From Clostridia bacterium (GTDB lineage Bacteria > Bacillota > Clostridia > Lachnospirales > Lachnospiraceae), in the NCBI GenBank assembly GCA_910574255.1, contig CAJTAK010000004.1:214077-278076 (forward strand): 64,000 nucleotides of DNA, written 5' to 3'. Under the pieces are notes generated by a model. It had not been told where the DNA came from. It worked only from the letters and a program-made list of their open reading frames with translations, and made no database searches. The translations under genes and the position numbers were made by a program. Shown one piece after another: positions 43,493 to 51,368 of the stretch (its first letter is position 1; every line of letters starts with the position of its first letter).

Positions 43493-45121
43493 TTAATCCA
43501 AATAATTCAGCGGATTCACCTGACTTCCGTTTATGATAATCTCAAAATGCACATGTGGTCCTGTGCTTCGGCCTGTATTTCCGCTCAAACCAATCTTTTC
43601 CCCCTGCTTTACGCTTTGACCCGTCTTCACCAAAATTCTGCTCAAATGGCCATAACGTGTCTGGCGTCCATCCGGATGGCGGAGAGTAATGCAGTTGCCA
43701 TAGCCGCCGAACCATCCTGCCTGAACCACAGTTCCTCCGCAGGAAGCCATAATCGAGGTTCCAATCGGGCACGCCCAGTCAATACCCTTATGCATTCTGC
43801 CCCATCTCATCTTAAATCCGGAGCTGTAGCGTCCGCCTGATAACGGCTTGATGTATGTGGGCGGTATCTTCGTTCCTCGCTCTATAATCTGCGGAACCGG
43901 CTCTGTAATCACAGTCTCTGCAATCATCTCCCGGCTTTCTTCCTGACCGTTTTTCTTGGTAATGAGAACCGTCACTTCATGATGTCCCGGCTCTGCCGCC
44001 TGACGCTCCGCCGTCTCCGTAGTATACCATTCATCATTATCTATATACTGAGTCTCCGCATAATAATCTTCTTCATAAGTAGCTTCCTCTATGGAAGTTA
44101 CAGAAAGCTCCGGCTCTGGAACTGTAATGATAATCTCATCACCAGGATGCAGGGTTGTTCCCTCATCCAGCCCCTCATTGAGAGCCAATACATCCTTTAC
44201 CAGCAAACCATTGCTGTTGGCTATCACAGAAAGCGTATCTCCGGACTGAACTTCATACACCTGATTCTTTTCCGTATCCTTAGTTACCATATCAATGGCT
44301 TCCTGGGTGGGCGTAATCATATCATTGGATACATAAGCCTCTACGATCTCTACCCGGTCAGTGAACTCCACATCCTTTAAACCATCTCCGGTGGCCTGGC
44401 GGATGTCCTCTTCCTGACTGTCCCCATTGCGGACCTGCTCCTCGGTAACCGTCATAGTAATCACATCTTCTACTGCCTGGGTTACATCATAGTCTCCGAC
44501 ACCGGCAGTTGTTGTTCCAAGACGCGAAAGACTGTCACTCTGCACCGGAAGCAGCTCCAGCTCTTCCGGCTCTTCCTGTTTGGAAATCTGCACAGTATAA
44601 ACATTCAGTTCCCGATCAGCATCGGAAACAATGTTAATCTGAAATTCATTTTCTTCATCATAACGGTTTTTGGTGGCATAAAGTACATCCATTACATCCT
44701 GATAACTGCCGAGGGTCACTGTAAACTCATTAATCTTCATCAAATACGCTTTATGCTTGGCTGTTGCCACAACCTCACACAGCTCCTGATAAATGGCCTC
44801 TGTCAATGTCTCTGTGTCCATGGTACTTCCGAATACCTTCGGAATCTTTTCCATGCTGTACTCCACGTCTGCCAAGACCAGTCCTTCAGTCTCTCTGGAA
44901 ATCCGTGCCCTTGCATCCAGAAACGCATCTTCTACTACCTCCGGATCCTTTACAGACCCTACCAGATTTCCCTCCAGGGTTACCTCATAATAACTGTCAC
45001 CATTACCAAAACCTGAACCCAGCAGCGGAACACCGACAAGCATACAGCCGCAGGTAGTCACTACTGCCTGAATAAATACAAGCTTAGATCTTTTGCCAAA
45101 TAATAATTTCTTTCTATTCAT
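43493..45121 (-). CDS. M23 family metallopeptidase with LysM and G5-like domains
   Basis: A 542-residue cell-wall hydrolase or its inactive scaffold. N-terminal signal-anchor (residues 13-37), a long extracytoplasmic region, LysM near 289-333 (YEVQSGDTLSVIANSNGL), a G5-like beta region near 378-422 (HHEVTVLITKKNGQEESRE, IIERGTKIP) and M23 peptidase 425-541. Metal ligands are present: H444, D448 and H525, with H492 and H523 for catalysis, so it should be an active endopeptidase. It probably trims peptidoglycan during growth or sporulation. Confidence 0.9.
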   Translation of the reverse strand: MNRKKLLFGKRSKLVFIQAVVTTCGCMLVGVPLLGSGFGNGDSYYEVTLEGNLVGSVKDPEVVEDAFLDARARISRETEGLVLADVEYSMEKIPKVFGSTMDTETLTEAIYQELCEVVATAKHKAYLMKINEFTVTLGSYQDVMDVLYATKNRYDEENEFQINIVSDADRELNVYTVQISKQEEPEELELLPVQSDSLSRLGTTTAGVGDYDVTQAVEDVITMTVTEEQVRNGDSQEEDIRQATGDGLKDVEFTDRVEIVEAYVSNDMITPTQEAIDMVTKDTEKNQVYEVQSGDTLSVIANSNGLLVKDVLALNEGLDEGTTLHPGDEIIITVPEPELSVTSIEEATYEEDYYAETQYIDNDEWYTTETAERQAAEPGHHEVTVLITKKNGQEESREMIAETVITEPVPQIIERGTKIPPTYIKPLSGGRYSSGFKMRWGRMHKGIDWACPIGTSIMASCGGTVVQAGWFGGYGNCITLRHPDGRQTRYGHLSRILVKTGQSVKQGEKIGLSGNTGRSTGPHVHFEIIINGSQVNPLNYLD

Positions 45122-45167
45122 TTGTTTTCCAATTCATATTCTGTCTGTAATAATTTCGTAACAATTC

Positions 45168-45677
45168 CTATTCTACCAACAAATCCAGCGCTTGTAAAGT
45201 TTTTTCTAACGTTTCTTCTATCGTTAGCCCGTCCTCTTCCACGGTTACATGGGCATATTTCTCATAAAGCACTGACCGTTCTGCATAAAGCCCCTCCATG
45301 GTCTGTCCCTCCCGAAGCACTACACCGCGTCCCCGTATATCCCTCAGGCGGCTGACAACCGCCTGGCAGGAAAGCTTCAGATACACCACGGTTCCTATCT
45401 TTCTCAGATGCTCCATGGCCTCTGCACCATATACAACACTGCCCCCCGTGGCAATAATTGCCTGTCTTGGATTCAGCTCCTTATTTACCTGTTCCTCAAT
45501 TTTCAAAAACCCTTCCGGCCCCTCTGCTTCAATAATCTGGCTGAGCAGTCTTCCTTCTTTCTTCTGTATCGCCAGATCTGCATCAATAAAATCCTTGCCC
45601 AGAACCTTTGCCAAAATGACACCCAATGTACTTTTTCCCGCTCCGGGCATCCCAATTAGAACAATGTTATTCTTCAT
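45168..45677 (-). CDS. aroK: Shikimate kinase
   Basis: A 169-residue kinase. P-loop IGMPGAGKSTLG near 8-19, DADLAIQKKEGRLLSQIIEAEG near 33 with the shikimate-binding Asp, FLKIEEQ near 57, and ATGGSVVYG near 76. Lid Arg near RGRGVVLREG. It forms shikimate 3-phosphate for aromatic amino-acid synthesis. Starts directly after the stop of the flavin reductase-like gene. Confidence 0.92.
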   Translation of the reverse strand: MKNNIVLIGMPGAGKSTLGVILAKVLGKDFIDADLAIQKKEGRLLSQIIEAEGPEGFLKIEEQVNKELNPRQAIIATGGSVVYGAEAMEHLRKIGTVVYLKLSCQAVVSRLRDIRGRGVVLREGQTMEGLYAERSVLYEKYAHVTVEEDGLTIEETLEKTLQALDLLVE

Positions 45678-46253
45678 CTATTTTTTCCGTTTCTTCCGCA
45701 CACTATACCCAAAGCTTCCGCACTTCTCACCCAGAGTAAAATATTCCCCATGAGAGTAGGCCAAAAGCCCTGTATCATTTAAATGAAACTTTCCCTTCTC
45801 ATCCAAGTAAGACTCATCTACATTCACTGCAAGCACTTTTGCCAAAAACATGTGATGACTTCCCAGCTCCTTTATCTCTGTCACCTTACATTCAAGGTTG
45901 ACCGGACTTTCCACAATAAGCGGAGCTGCCTTCAATTTTCCCGCTTTCCCCGGCGTCAGATGAAGATCTGCAAACTTATCCACATCTCGGCCGGATTTTA
46001 CTCCACAGTAATCCGCAGCATATGCCAGCTTCTTAGTTGTAAGATTAATTACAAATTCTCCTGTTTCCCGAATAATATGATATGAATACCGCTCCGGACG
46101 GATAGATACAGATACCATAACCGGATCCGAGCAGACAGTTCCCACCCATGCAAGTGTGATGATATTGGGTTTTTCTCCTTCCCGTCCGCAGCTTACCATT
46201 ACGGCAGGCAGAGGATAGAGCATATTTCCCGGCTTCCATTGTTGTTTCTTCAT
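45678..46253 (-). CDS. Flavin reductase-like, FMN-binding split-barrel protein
   Basis: A 191-residue protein of the flavin-binding flavoredoxin-like family. Seen: YPLPAVMVSCG near 12, ITLAWVGTVCSDPVMVSVSIRPERYSY near 31-57 and INLTTKKLAYAADYCGVKSGRDVDKF near 68-93. Start taken at 46253, which follows AAAGGAA. Such proteins bind FMN and act as electron carriers or reductases; substrate is unknown. Confidence 0.88.
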   Translation of the reverse strand: MKKQQWKPGNMLYPLPAVMVSCGREGEKPNIITLAWVGTVCSDPVMVSVSIRPERYSYHIIRETGEFVINLTTKKLAYAADYCGVKSGRDVDKFADLHLTPGKAGKLKAAPLIVESPVNLECKVTEIKELGSHHMFLAKVLAVNVDESYLDEKGKFHLNDTGLLAYSHGEYFTLGEKCGSFGYSVRKKRKK

Positions 46254-46280
46254 ACCCATTCCTTTCTTTGGTTCCATCTC

Positions 46281-46337
46281 AAAATAACTTGTACACTTTA
46301 CTGACTAGAAACTCCCGTAAACTGCACAAGTTATTTT
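46281..46337 (-). terminator. Hairpin before the flavin reductase-like gene
   Basis: AAAATAACTTGTgCA / TGtACAAGTTATTTT, stem about 15 bp with a 27-base loop, 11 bases after the pyrophosphatase stop codon. The large loop makes it weak as a terminator; it may be a processing site. Confidence 0.65.
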
Positions 46338-46348
46338 AATACAATCGT

Positions 46349-47998
46349 TTATTGCTGAATCACGCTTACCAATGCAGGAATCAGCTGCTTTTTTCTGGAT
46401 ACAAGGCCTTTCAGCTCATAGCTGTCTGAATCTTCCGGCAATTGAAACGCTTCTCTCACCAGACTGTCCGAATTAGAACCATAGCAAAGAAGCTCTGTGG
46501 TTTCCCTTACAATATTGGTCAGCATAAAGAAAATCATATTTAATCCTACTTCTTTATAAGCCACCTCCAGGTAAGGCATCAGCTTCTCCCGAATCTCTCC
46601 AAGTTCAATGGCATTCATAGAATTGATTTGTCCTACAGCAAACTCCACACCATTTACACTGAACCGTTTGAAATCCTGATAGAAGATCTCTTTTGCCGTT
46701 CTGGAACCCAAATTGCTTCCGGCAGAGAACATATCAACAGCCAGTTCTTCAATCTCAATCCCTGCAATCTCTGCAAGAGCCTCCGCTGCAACCTTATCCA
46801 CCGCTGTACAGGTGGGAGAGCGGAACATCAATGTGTCCGAGATAATGGCAGAGCATAGAAGCCCGGCAATCTTCTTAGGTATTTCCACATTCTGCTCCTG
46901 ATACATCTGATACATAATGGTTGCAGTACAGCCTAAAGGCTGATTGCGGAAGAAAACGGGTGACATGGTTTCCAGAGAGCCAATTCTGTGATGATCGATA
47001 ATCTCCAGAATCTCCGCAAACTCAATGCCGTCCACAGCCTGAGACCCTTCATTGTGATCCACCAAAATAAGCTGCTTGCGTTTCAGGTTCAACAGGTTCC
47101 GTCTGGAAATCATGCCCACATAGTTCTCATTCTTATCAATTATAGGGAAATCCCGATAACGTTTCTGACCCATGATTTCTTTAATATCCTCTGTTTTCTC
47201 ACTGACATTGAAAATAGTCAGATTCTCCGATTTCATAAAATATTGGATGGGCATACTTTGATTAATCAGCCTTGCCGCAGTAAATGTATCATAAGGTGTA
47301 CTGATAACCACACAGCTATGTTCTTCGGCCAGCTTCCTTATGGTAATAGAAACCTTAGCCCCCTCACAGACAATGATGCAGCCTGCCCGCATCTCAATAG
47401 CGCAGAGCTGAGACTCGTATCTGTTTCCCAGAATGACCAGATCTCCCTCTTCAATATAGTCCTCCATCAGATCTGGATTGGCCGCTGCAATCAATACCTT
47501 GCCCCGGTTATAATAGTCATCCTCAGATCCAATCAGCAGGCATCCCTCCAGAGTTTCCACTATATTCCGATATTGGGTATTGGCTGTTGAAAGAATCTTG
47601 CTGTCATAAACATCCATATAAGCGGTGGCAATATCTCCAATCGTAATCAGCCCTTCAATCTTCCGTTCATTTGTAATCGGAAGTGTCACCACGCCTAACT
47701 GGCGCATCAGATTCCATGCCTGCTTTAGTGAAAGGTTGCCGCGAACTCCTTCCGTCTTTCGAATCTCAATATCTTTTACCTGAGTCATCACATCTGCCAC
47801 ATAGACAGGAGCTTCTGCCTGAAAAAAGTTCAGCACATACTGCGTCTCCTGATTTAGCTGTCCGGCCCGAGCCGCAATATAACCTCCGCCATATATTTGA
47901 TTTTTCAGATAAGCATAAGCCAAGGCTGAGCAAATGGAGTCTGTGTCCGGATTTTTATGACCGATAATATACACTGGTCTTGTAAGATCTTTTTCCAT
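46349..47998 (-). CDS. CBS/DRTGG-containing manganese-dependent inorganic pyrophosphatase
   Basis: A 549-residue family II pyrophosphatase of the DHH superfamily. Metal-binding motifs GHKNPDTDSI near 13-22, DHNEGSQ near 313 and the DHH motif IIDHHRIGS near 334 are present, with the DHHA2 domain at the C-terminus. Two CBS domains and a DRTGG domain sit between about 75 and 310 and would bind adenine nucleotides, so activity is probably controlled by ATP/ADP. ATG at 47998 follows AAAGG; a TTG 15 bases upstream is in frame. Confidence 0.9.
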   Translation of the reverse strand: MEKDLTRPVYIIGHKNPDTDSICSALAYAYLKNQIYGGGYIAARAGQLNQETQYVLNFFQAEAPVYVADVMTQVKDIEIRKTEGVRGNLSLKQAWNLMRQLGVVTLPITNERKIEGLITIGDIATAYMDVYDSKILSTANTQYRNIVETLEGCLLIGSEDDYYNRGKVLIAAANPDLMEDYIEEGDLVILGNRYESQLCAIEMRAGCIIVCEGAKVSITIRKLAEEHSCVVISTPYDTFTAARLINQSMPIQYFMKSENLTIFNVSEKTEDIKEIMGQKRYRDFPIIDKNENYVGMISRRNLLNLKRKQLILVDHNEGSQAVDGIEFAEILEIIDHHRIGSLETMSPVFFRNQPLGCTATIMYQMYQEQNVEIPKKIAGLLCSAIISDTLMFRSPTCTAVDKVAAEALAEIAGIEIEELAVDMFSAGSNLGSRTAKEIFYQDFKRFSVNGVEFAVGQINSMNAIELGEIREKLMPYLEVAYKEVGLNMIFFMLTNIVRETTELLCYGSNSDSLVREAFQLPEDSDSYELKGLVSRKKQLIPALVSVIQQ

Positions 47999-48212
47999 AC
48001 CTTTTCCTTTCAAACATCTACTATACAGATTTTATCTTATTTTATCATTTCCATGTGGGCATTACAACCATTTCCCCAAGACGGTCCTCGGAATATTTTA
48101 TGTATTTTGCCCTATTATTGCTTTTTTCCTTACAGTTATTTTGTGTATTTTCACAATAAGTTCACATTCCGTTCACACTTTGTTCATTTTTAAATGATAT
48201 ACTGAATTTACG

Positions 48213-48345
48213 TTAAAGGAAGAACTTCCTTCCAGATAAAGTTGCTTTCATTACACATATAGATAAATTTTTTCATAATAGCCTCGGCGTACTCAGTACG
48301 TCGGGGCACTCCTCATTTTGCGTAAAAACTATGAACCGGACGGCA
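48213..48345. other. Intergenic region with an inverted repeat, no gene
   Basis: The 350-bp gap between signal peptidase (ends 48366) and the pyrophosphatase (starts 47998) has no credible gene. Near 48282-48307 GCCTCGGCGTACT is followed by AGTACGTCGGGGC, a stem with two mismatches, and AAGAACTTCC and GAAGTTCTTCC-like bases are around 48220. It looks like a structured, possibly repeated, intergenic sequence. Confidence 0.5.
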
Positions 48346-48365
48346 AAAGTAATGTAGAATCCGCT

Positions 48366-48845
48366 CTATTGTGTCATCCCCAAATGAAAAAAAACACGCC
48401 CCACAATCTCTTCCTGCTTAACTGCCCCAAACATCCTTGAGTCTATAGAATCCGCTTGATTATCGCCCAGCACAAAATATGTACCTGCCGGAACCTCGTA
48501 AGATGTCTCCACGCCTTCCTCACTTATTTCCACTTGTTCATTGCCGCATGCTGCAATCCGCTTCACATACTGTATGCCATCCTTGCGCTGAATAATCACG
48601 ATATCGTCCTTTCGGTATTCTTTGTCCAGACGATAGAACACTACGAGCTCCCCATCCAGCAATGTCGGTTCCATAGAACTCCCACTGACAAAGGCAATAC
48701 CGATTATGTAATGGAGAAGCACATAAATGGCTCCTACCAATATTACACTTTCCGCAAAAAGCTGCTTAAACTCCCGTCTTCGCTGAAGCCTATCCAACTT
48801 TTCCTCCAGTATTACTGCCGGATCCTGTTTTATTCTTTTTCCCAT
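48366..48845 (-). CDS. lepB: Signal peptidase I
   Basis: A 159-residue type I signal peptidase, short form. Membrane anchor about 31-52, catalytic Ser57 in SGSSMEPTLL, catalytic Lys95 in YVKRIAACG, and the GDNQADSIDSR box near 127-137. It removes signal peptides outside the membrane. Its start overlaps the coiled-coil gene by 16 bp. Confidence 0.93.
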   Translation of the reverse strand: MGKRIKQDPAVILEEKLDRLQRRREFKQLFAESVILVGAIYVLLHYIIGIAFVSGSSMEPTLLDGELVVFYRLDKEYRKDDIVIIQRKDGIQYVKRIAACGNEQVEISEEGVETSYEVPAGTYFVLGDNQADSIDSRMFGAVKQEEIVGRVFFHLGMTQ

Positions 48846-49744
48846 ACAACTATCCCAGTTTGTTCCCCTACTACCAGATGAATTTTATCTTTCAAACCGC
48901 CAAGCCTGCTTATCATTTGCTCCAATTCATCCCGAAAAGTCTCTAACTGATGAATACGATCTCTTTCCTTTTCCTTCAGCTTCCGGTCATACTCGCTCGC
49001 TGCATTTTCTAATTTCTGATTACATTCACTCTGTGCTTCTCCCAGTTTCCGGTTGCACTCACTTCTTACTTCTCCTACCTTCTGGTCATGTTCACACCGT
49101 GCTTCCTCCAATTTTTCATCGCACTCTCTCTTTATCTCTTCCACCTGACGGGCATGTTTCTTTTTTTCTTCTTCTAGCTGACGAGCATATTCACTCTTTA
49201 TTTCTTCCATACGCCGGATGCGTTCGCGATTCGCTTCCTCTGCGCGCTGTACAGACTTCTGCTCTGCTTCTTCAAGAAGCTGTGCATGCTCTTTCTTCAT
49301 TTCCTCCATCTGACGCAGATATTCTTTTTGAACAGCTTCCAGTTCCCTTGCATGTTCGGCTTTCAGTTCCTCCTGCTGCGCCTTCAGAGCATCCACCTGC
49401 TTTGCGCACTCTTCCTTTATCTCATTCTGAGATCTTTGCAGATGGTTGCGAATTTCAATCACATCCTCCTGCTGTTGCTTTTTCATCTGCTTTAGCTGCC
49501 CTCTTACCTGTTCTCGCATCTGCTGAGCACGATTCTGGTACATGCCGTTTAACTGCTGCATTTTCTCCAGTACTGCTTCTTTCTGATATCCAAACAATCC
49601 TGTCTTAATTTTCATTTTTTGAAGGAATTCACTAATCTCCGGATAGTCAACGGGCATAGTTGATGAAACGATATCCGGCATCTCTAATGGCTGAAACTCT
49701 TCTGTTTTTACTTCTGCAGTATTTTCTGTTTCCATTTTCTTCAT
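48830..49744 (-). CDS. Long coiled-coil protein with DivIVA-like N-terminal motif
   Basis: A 304-residue protein. Residues 15-60 include KIKTGLFGYQKEAVLEKMQQ, which resembles the GYD..EVDEFL motif of DivIVA-type membrane-binding proteins. From about 75 to 280 the sequence is an almost unbroken coiled coil with an 11- to 14-residue repeat (ARQLEEEKKKHARQVEEIK, RCEHDQKVGEVRSECNRKL). Start at 49744 follows AAAGGAG. No function is known; a division or wall-growth scaffold is a guess. It overlaps lepB, so the two may be co-expressed. Confidence 0.75.
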   Translation of the reverse strand: MKKMETENTAEVKTEEFQPLEMPDIVSSTMPVDYPEISEFLQKMKIKTGLFGYQKEAVLEKMQQLNGMYQNRAQQMREQVRGQLKQMKKQQQEDVIEIRNHLQRSQNEIKEECAKQVDALKAQQEELKAEHARELEAVQKEYLRQMEEMKKEHAQLLEEAEQKSVQRAEEANRERIRRMEEIKSEYARQLEEEKKKHARQVEEIKRECDEKLEEARCEHDQKVGEVRSECNRKLGEAQSECNQKLENAASEYDRKLKEKERDRIHQLETFRDELEQMISRLGGLKDKIHLVVGEQTGIVVWEKE

Positions 49745-49889
49745 ATTCTCCTTTGTTCTATGATGTCCCAGATATTTTACGATCATAACCTGTAATATAT
49801 ATTTTTGCAAGCAGGTCCTAAATCTTTACTTTCTGCTGAAAATCAGATATACTTAAAATCAGCTTTTACATGTTTACAGGAGGTTTTGC

Positions 49890-50159
49890 ATGTTTCGTTT
49901 ATGGGCCAAAACTTTTAAAAATAACCGCATGCTTCGAGATACTGTCATTTGTGACAGCAGCAGCGACACACGTACTCACAAGGTCTTGCACGCTTTGGAC
50001 GAGGTCTGCTCTCAATTTGACCTTGGACGGCCTTTATGGCTGGACTCCAATGTTCGGGAATTTCAGAAGCATGCCAAGGCCAGATTCTACAGCGACAGCT
50101 TTATTGAGCAGATTGATTTTGATTATCTGGAAATCCAAATGTTAGAAGAGGATGACTGA
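49890..50159 (+). CDS. Small conserved-type hypothetical protein
   Basis: An 89-residue cytoplasmic protein, with AGGAGG before its ATG. It begins MFRLWAKTFKNNRMLRD and has LDEVCSQFDLGRPLWLDSN in the middle and an acidic end. No catalytic motif is visible. It runs opposite to its neighbours and looks like a real gene because of the strong RBS and the normal composition. Convergent with the aminopeptidase. Confidence 0.7.
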   Translation: MFRLWAKTFKNNRMLRDTVICDSSSDTRTHKVLHALDEVCSQFDLGRPLWLDSNVREFQKHAKARFYSDSFIEQIDFDYLEIQMLEEDD

Positions 50160-50202
50160 GCAAAATCGGTTCTAACACGTCTCTTAACAGTGAGCATTTT
50201 CA

Positions 50203-51318
50203 CTAAACCAGATTCTCCGGATTCAGGCACTCTAATTCCGGAATCACAAATCGTCCATTCTTTCGAATTAATCGATCATCAAAATAAATTTCTCCGCCGC
50301 CGAACTCTTCTCGCTGAATCATTACCAAATCCCAATGAATTGCGCTGGAATTGCCATTTGGCGCATCTTCGTAACAATTGCCAGGAGTAAAATGAATGGA
50401 GCCCATGATTTTCTCGTCAAACAAAGTATCCTTCATAGGAGCAAGAATGTAGGGGTTCACACCAATGGCGAATTCTCCTACATAACGGGCACCCTCGTCC
50501 GTATCAAATACTTGGTTCAATCGTTCTGTATGATTAGATATCGCATTTACAATCTTACCATCCTTAAATTCCAGGCAGATATTCTCATAGGTAACGCCTT
50601 GATACAAAGATGGTGTATTATAGGTGATTTTTCCATTGACAGAATCTCTTACAGGCGCCGTATAAACCTCTCCGTCCGGAATGTTCAGCTCACCTGCGCA
50701 GGCAATCGCCGGTATCCCTTTAATAGAAAAGTTCAAATCTGTCCCCGTTCCGGTTAGGCGAACCTTGTCTGTATCATTCATCAGCTCTACCAACGGTTCC
50801 ATGGCTTTTGCCATCTTGGAATAATCCAGATTACACACCTGGAAATAGAAATCCTCAAAGGCTTCTGTGCTGGTGCCGGAAAGCTGTGCCATGGACATAT
50901 TGGGATAGCGCAGAACTACCCAGCGAGTCTTTGGCACGCGAATATTATGATGAACAGGTGTGGAATACAAGGTATCGTACAAATGCATCTTTTCAGACGG
51001 AACGTCTGAAAGCTCCGACACATTATCGCTGCCTCGTACACCAATATAGCAATCCATCTGAGACATCTCCTGCGATGCCAGATCTGCCATCAATTTTAAC
51101 TGCTCATCAGTACAATTCAACAAAACTTCCCTTTGAAGCTTGGGATTGATATAGTGTACAAACGGAAGTCCGCCGGCTGCATACACCTCCTTCACAAGCT
51201 GTCTGGCCAAATCCTCTGTAGCGGGGCCGGTATAATTAATATATGCCTTATCCCCTTTTCCCACCTTGCAGGAATAATTCACCAGGTTTTTCGCCAACGT
51301 TTTAATTCTCTCATCCAT
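50203..51318 (-). CDS. M29 family aminopeptidase
   Basis: A 371-residue metallopeptidase of the AmpS/PepS type, which removes N-terminal residues from peptides in the cytoplasm with two metal ions. Seen: the N-terminal ANLVNYSCKVGKGDKAYINY-type region, GTGTDLNFSIKG near 194, NIPDGEVYTAPV near 215-226 (Glu ligand) and ISNHTERLNQVFDTDEGARYVGEFAIG near 263-289, SIHFTPGNCY near 317, and SAIHWDLVM near 333 with His and Asp ligands. Confidence 0.9.
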   Translation of the reverse strand: MDERIKTLAKNLVNYSCKVGKGDKAYINYTGPATEDLARQLVKEVYAAGGLPFVHYINPKLQREVLLNCTDEQLKLMADLASQEMSQMDCYIGVRGSDNVSELSDVPSEKMHLYDTLYSTPVHHNIRVPKTRWVVLRYPNMSMAQLSGTSTEAFEDFYFQVCNLDYSKMAKAMEPLVELMNDTDKVRLTGTGTDLNFSIKGIPAIACAGELNIPDGEVYTAPVRDSVNGKITYNTPSLYQGVTYENICLEFKDGKIVNAISNHTERLNQVFDTDEGARYVGEFAIGVNPYILAPMKDTLFDEKIMGSIHFTPGNCYEDAPNGNSSAIHWDLVMIQREEFGGGEIYFDDRLIRKNGRFVIPELECLNPENLV

Positions 51319-51368
51319 AGTTTCATTCTCCTTAATTTATCTAAACTTCTTGGACATTCCTTTTATTA

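Noticed and set aside
49033..49608. 191-codon plus-strand frame opposite the coiled-coil gene.
   Set aside because: Low-complexity antisense shadow of repeated Glu/Gln codons.
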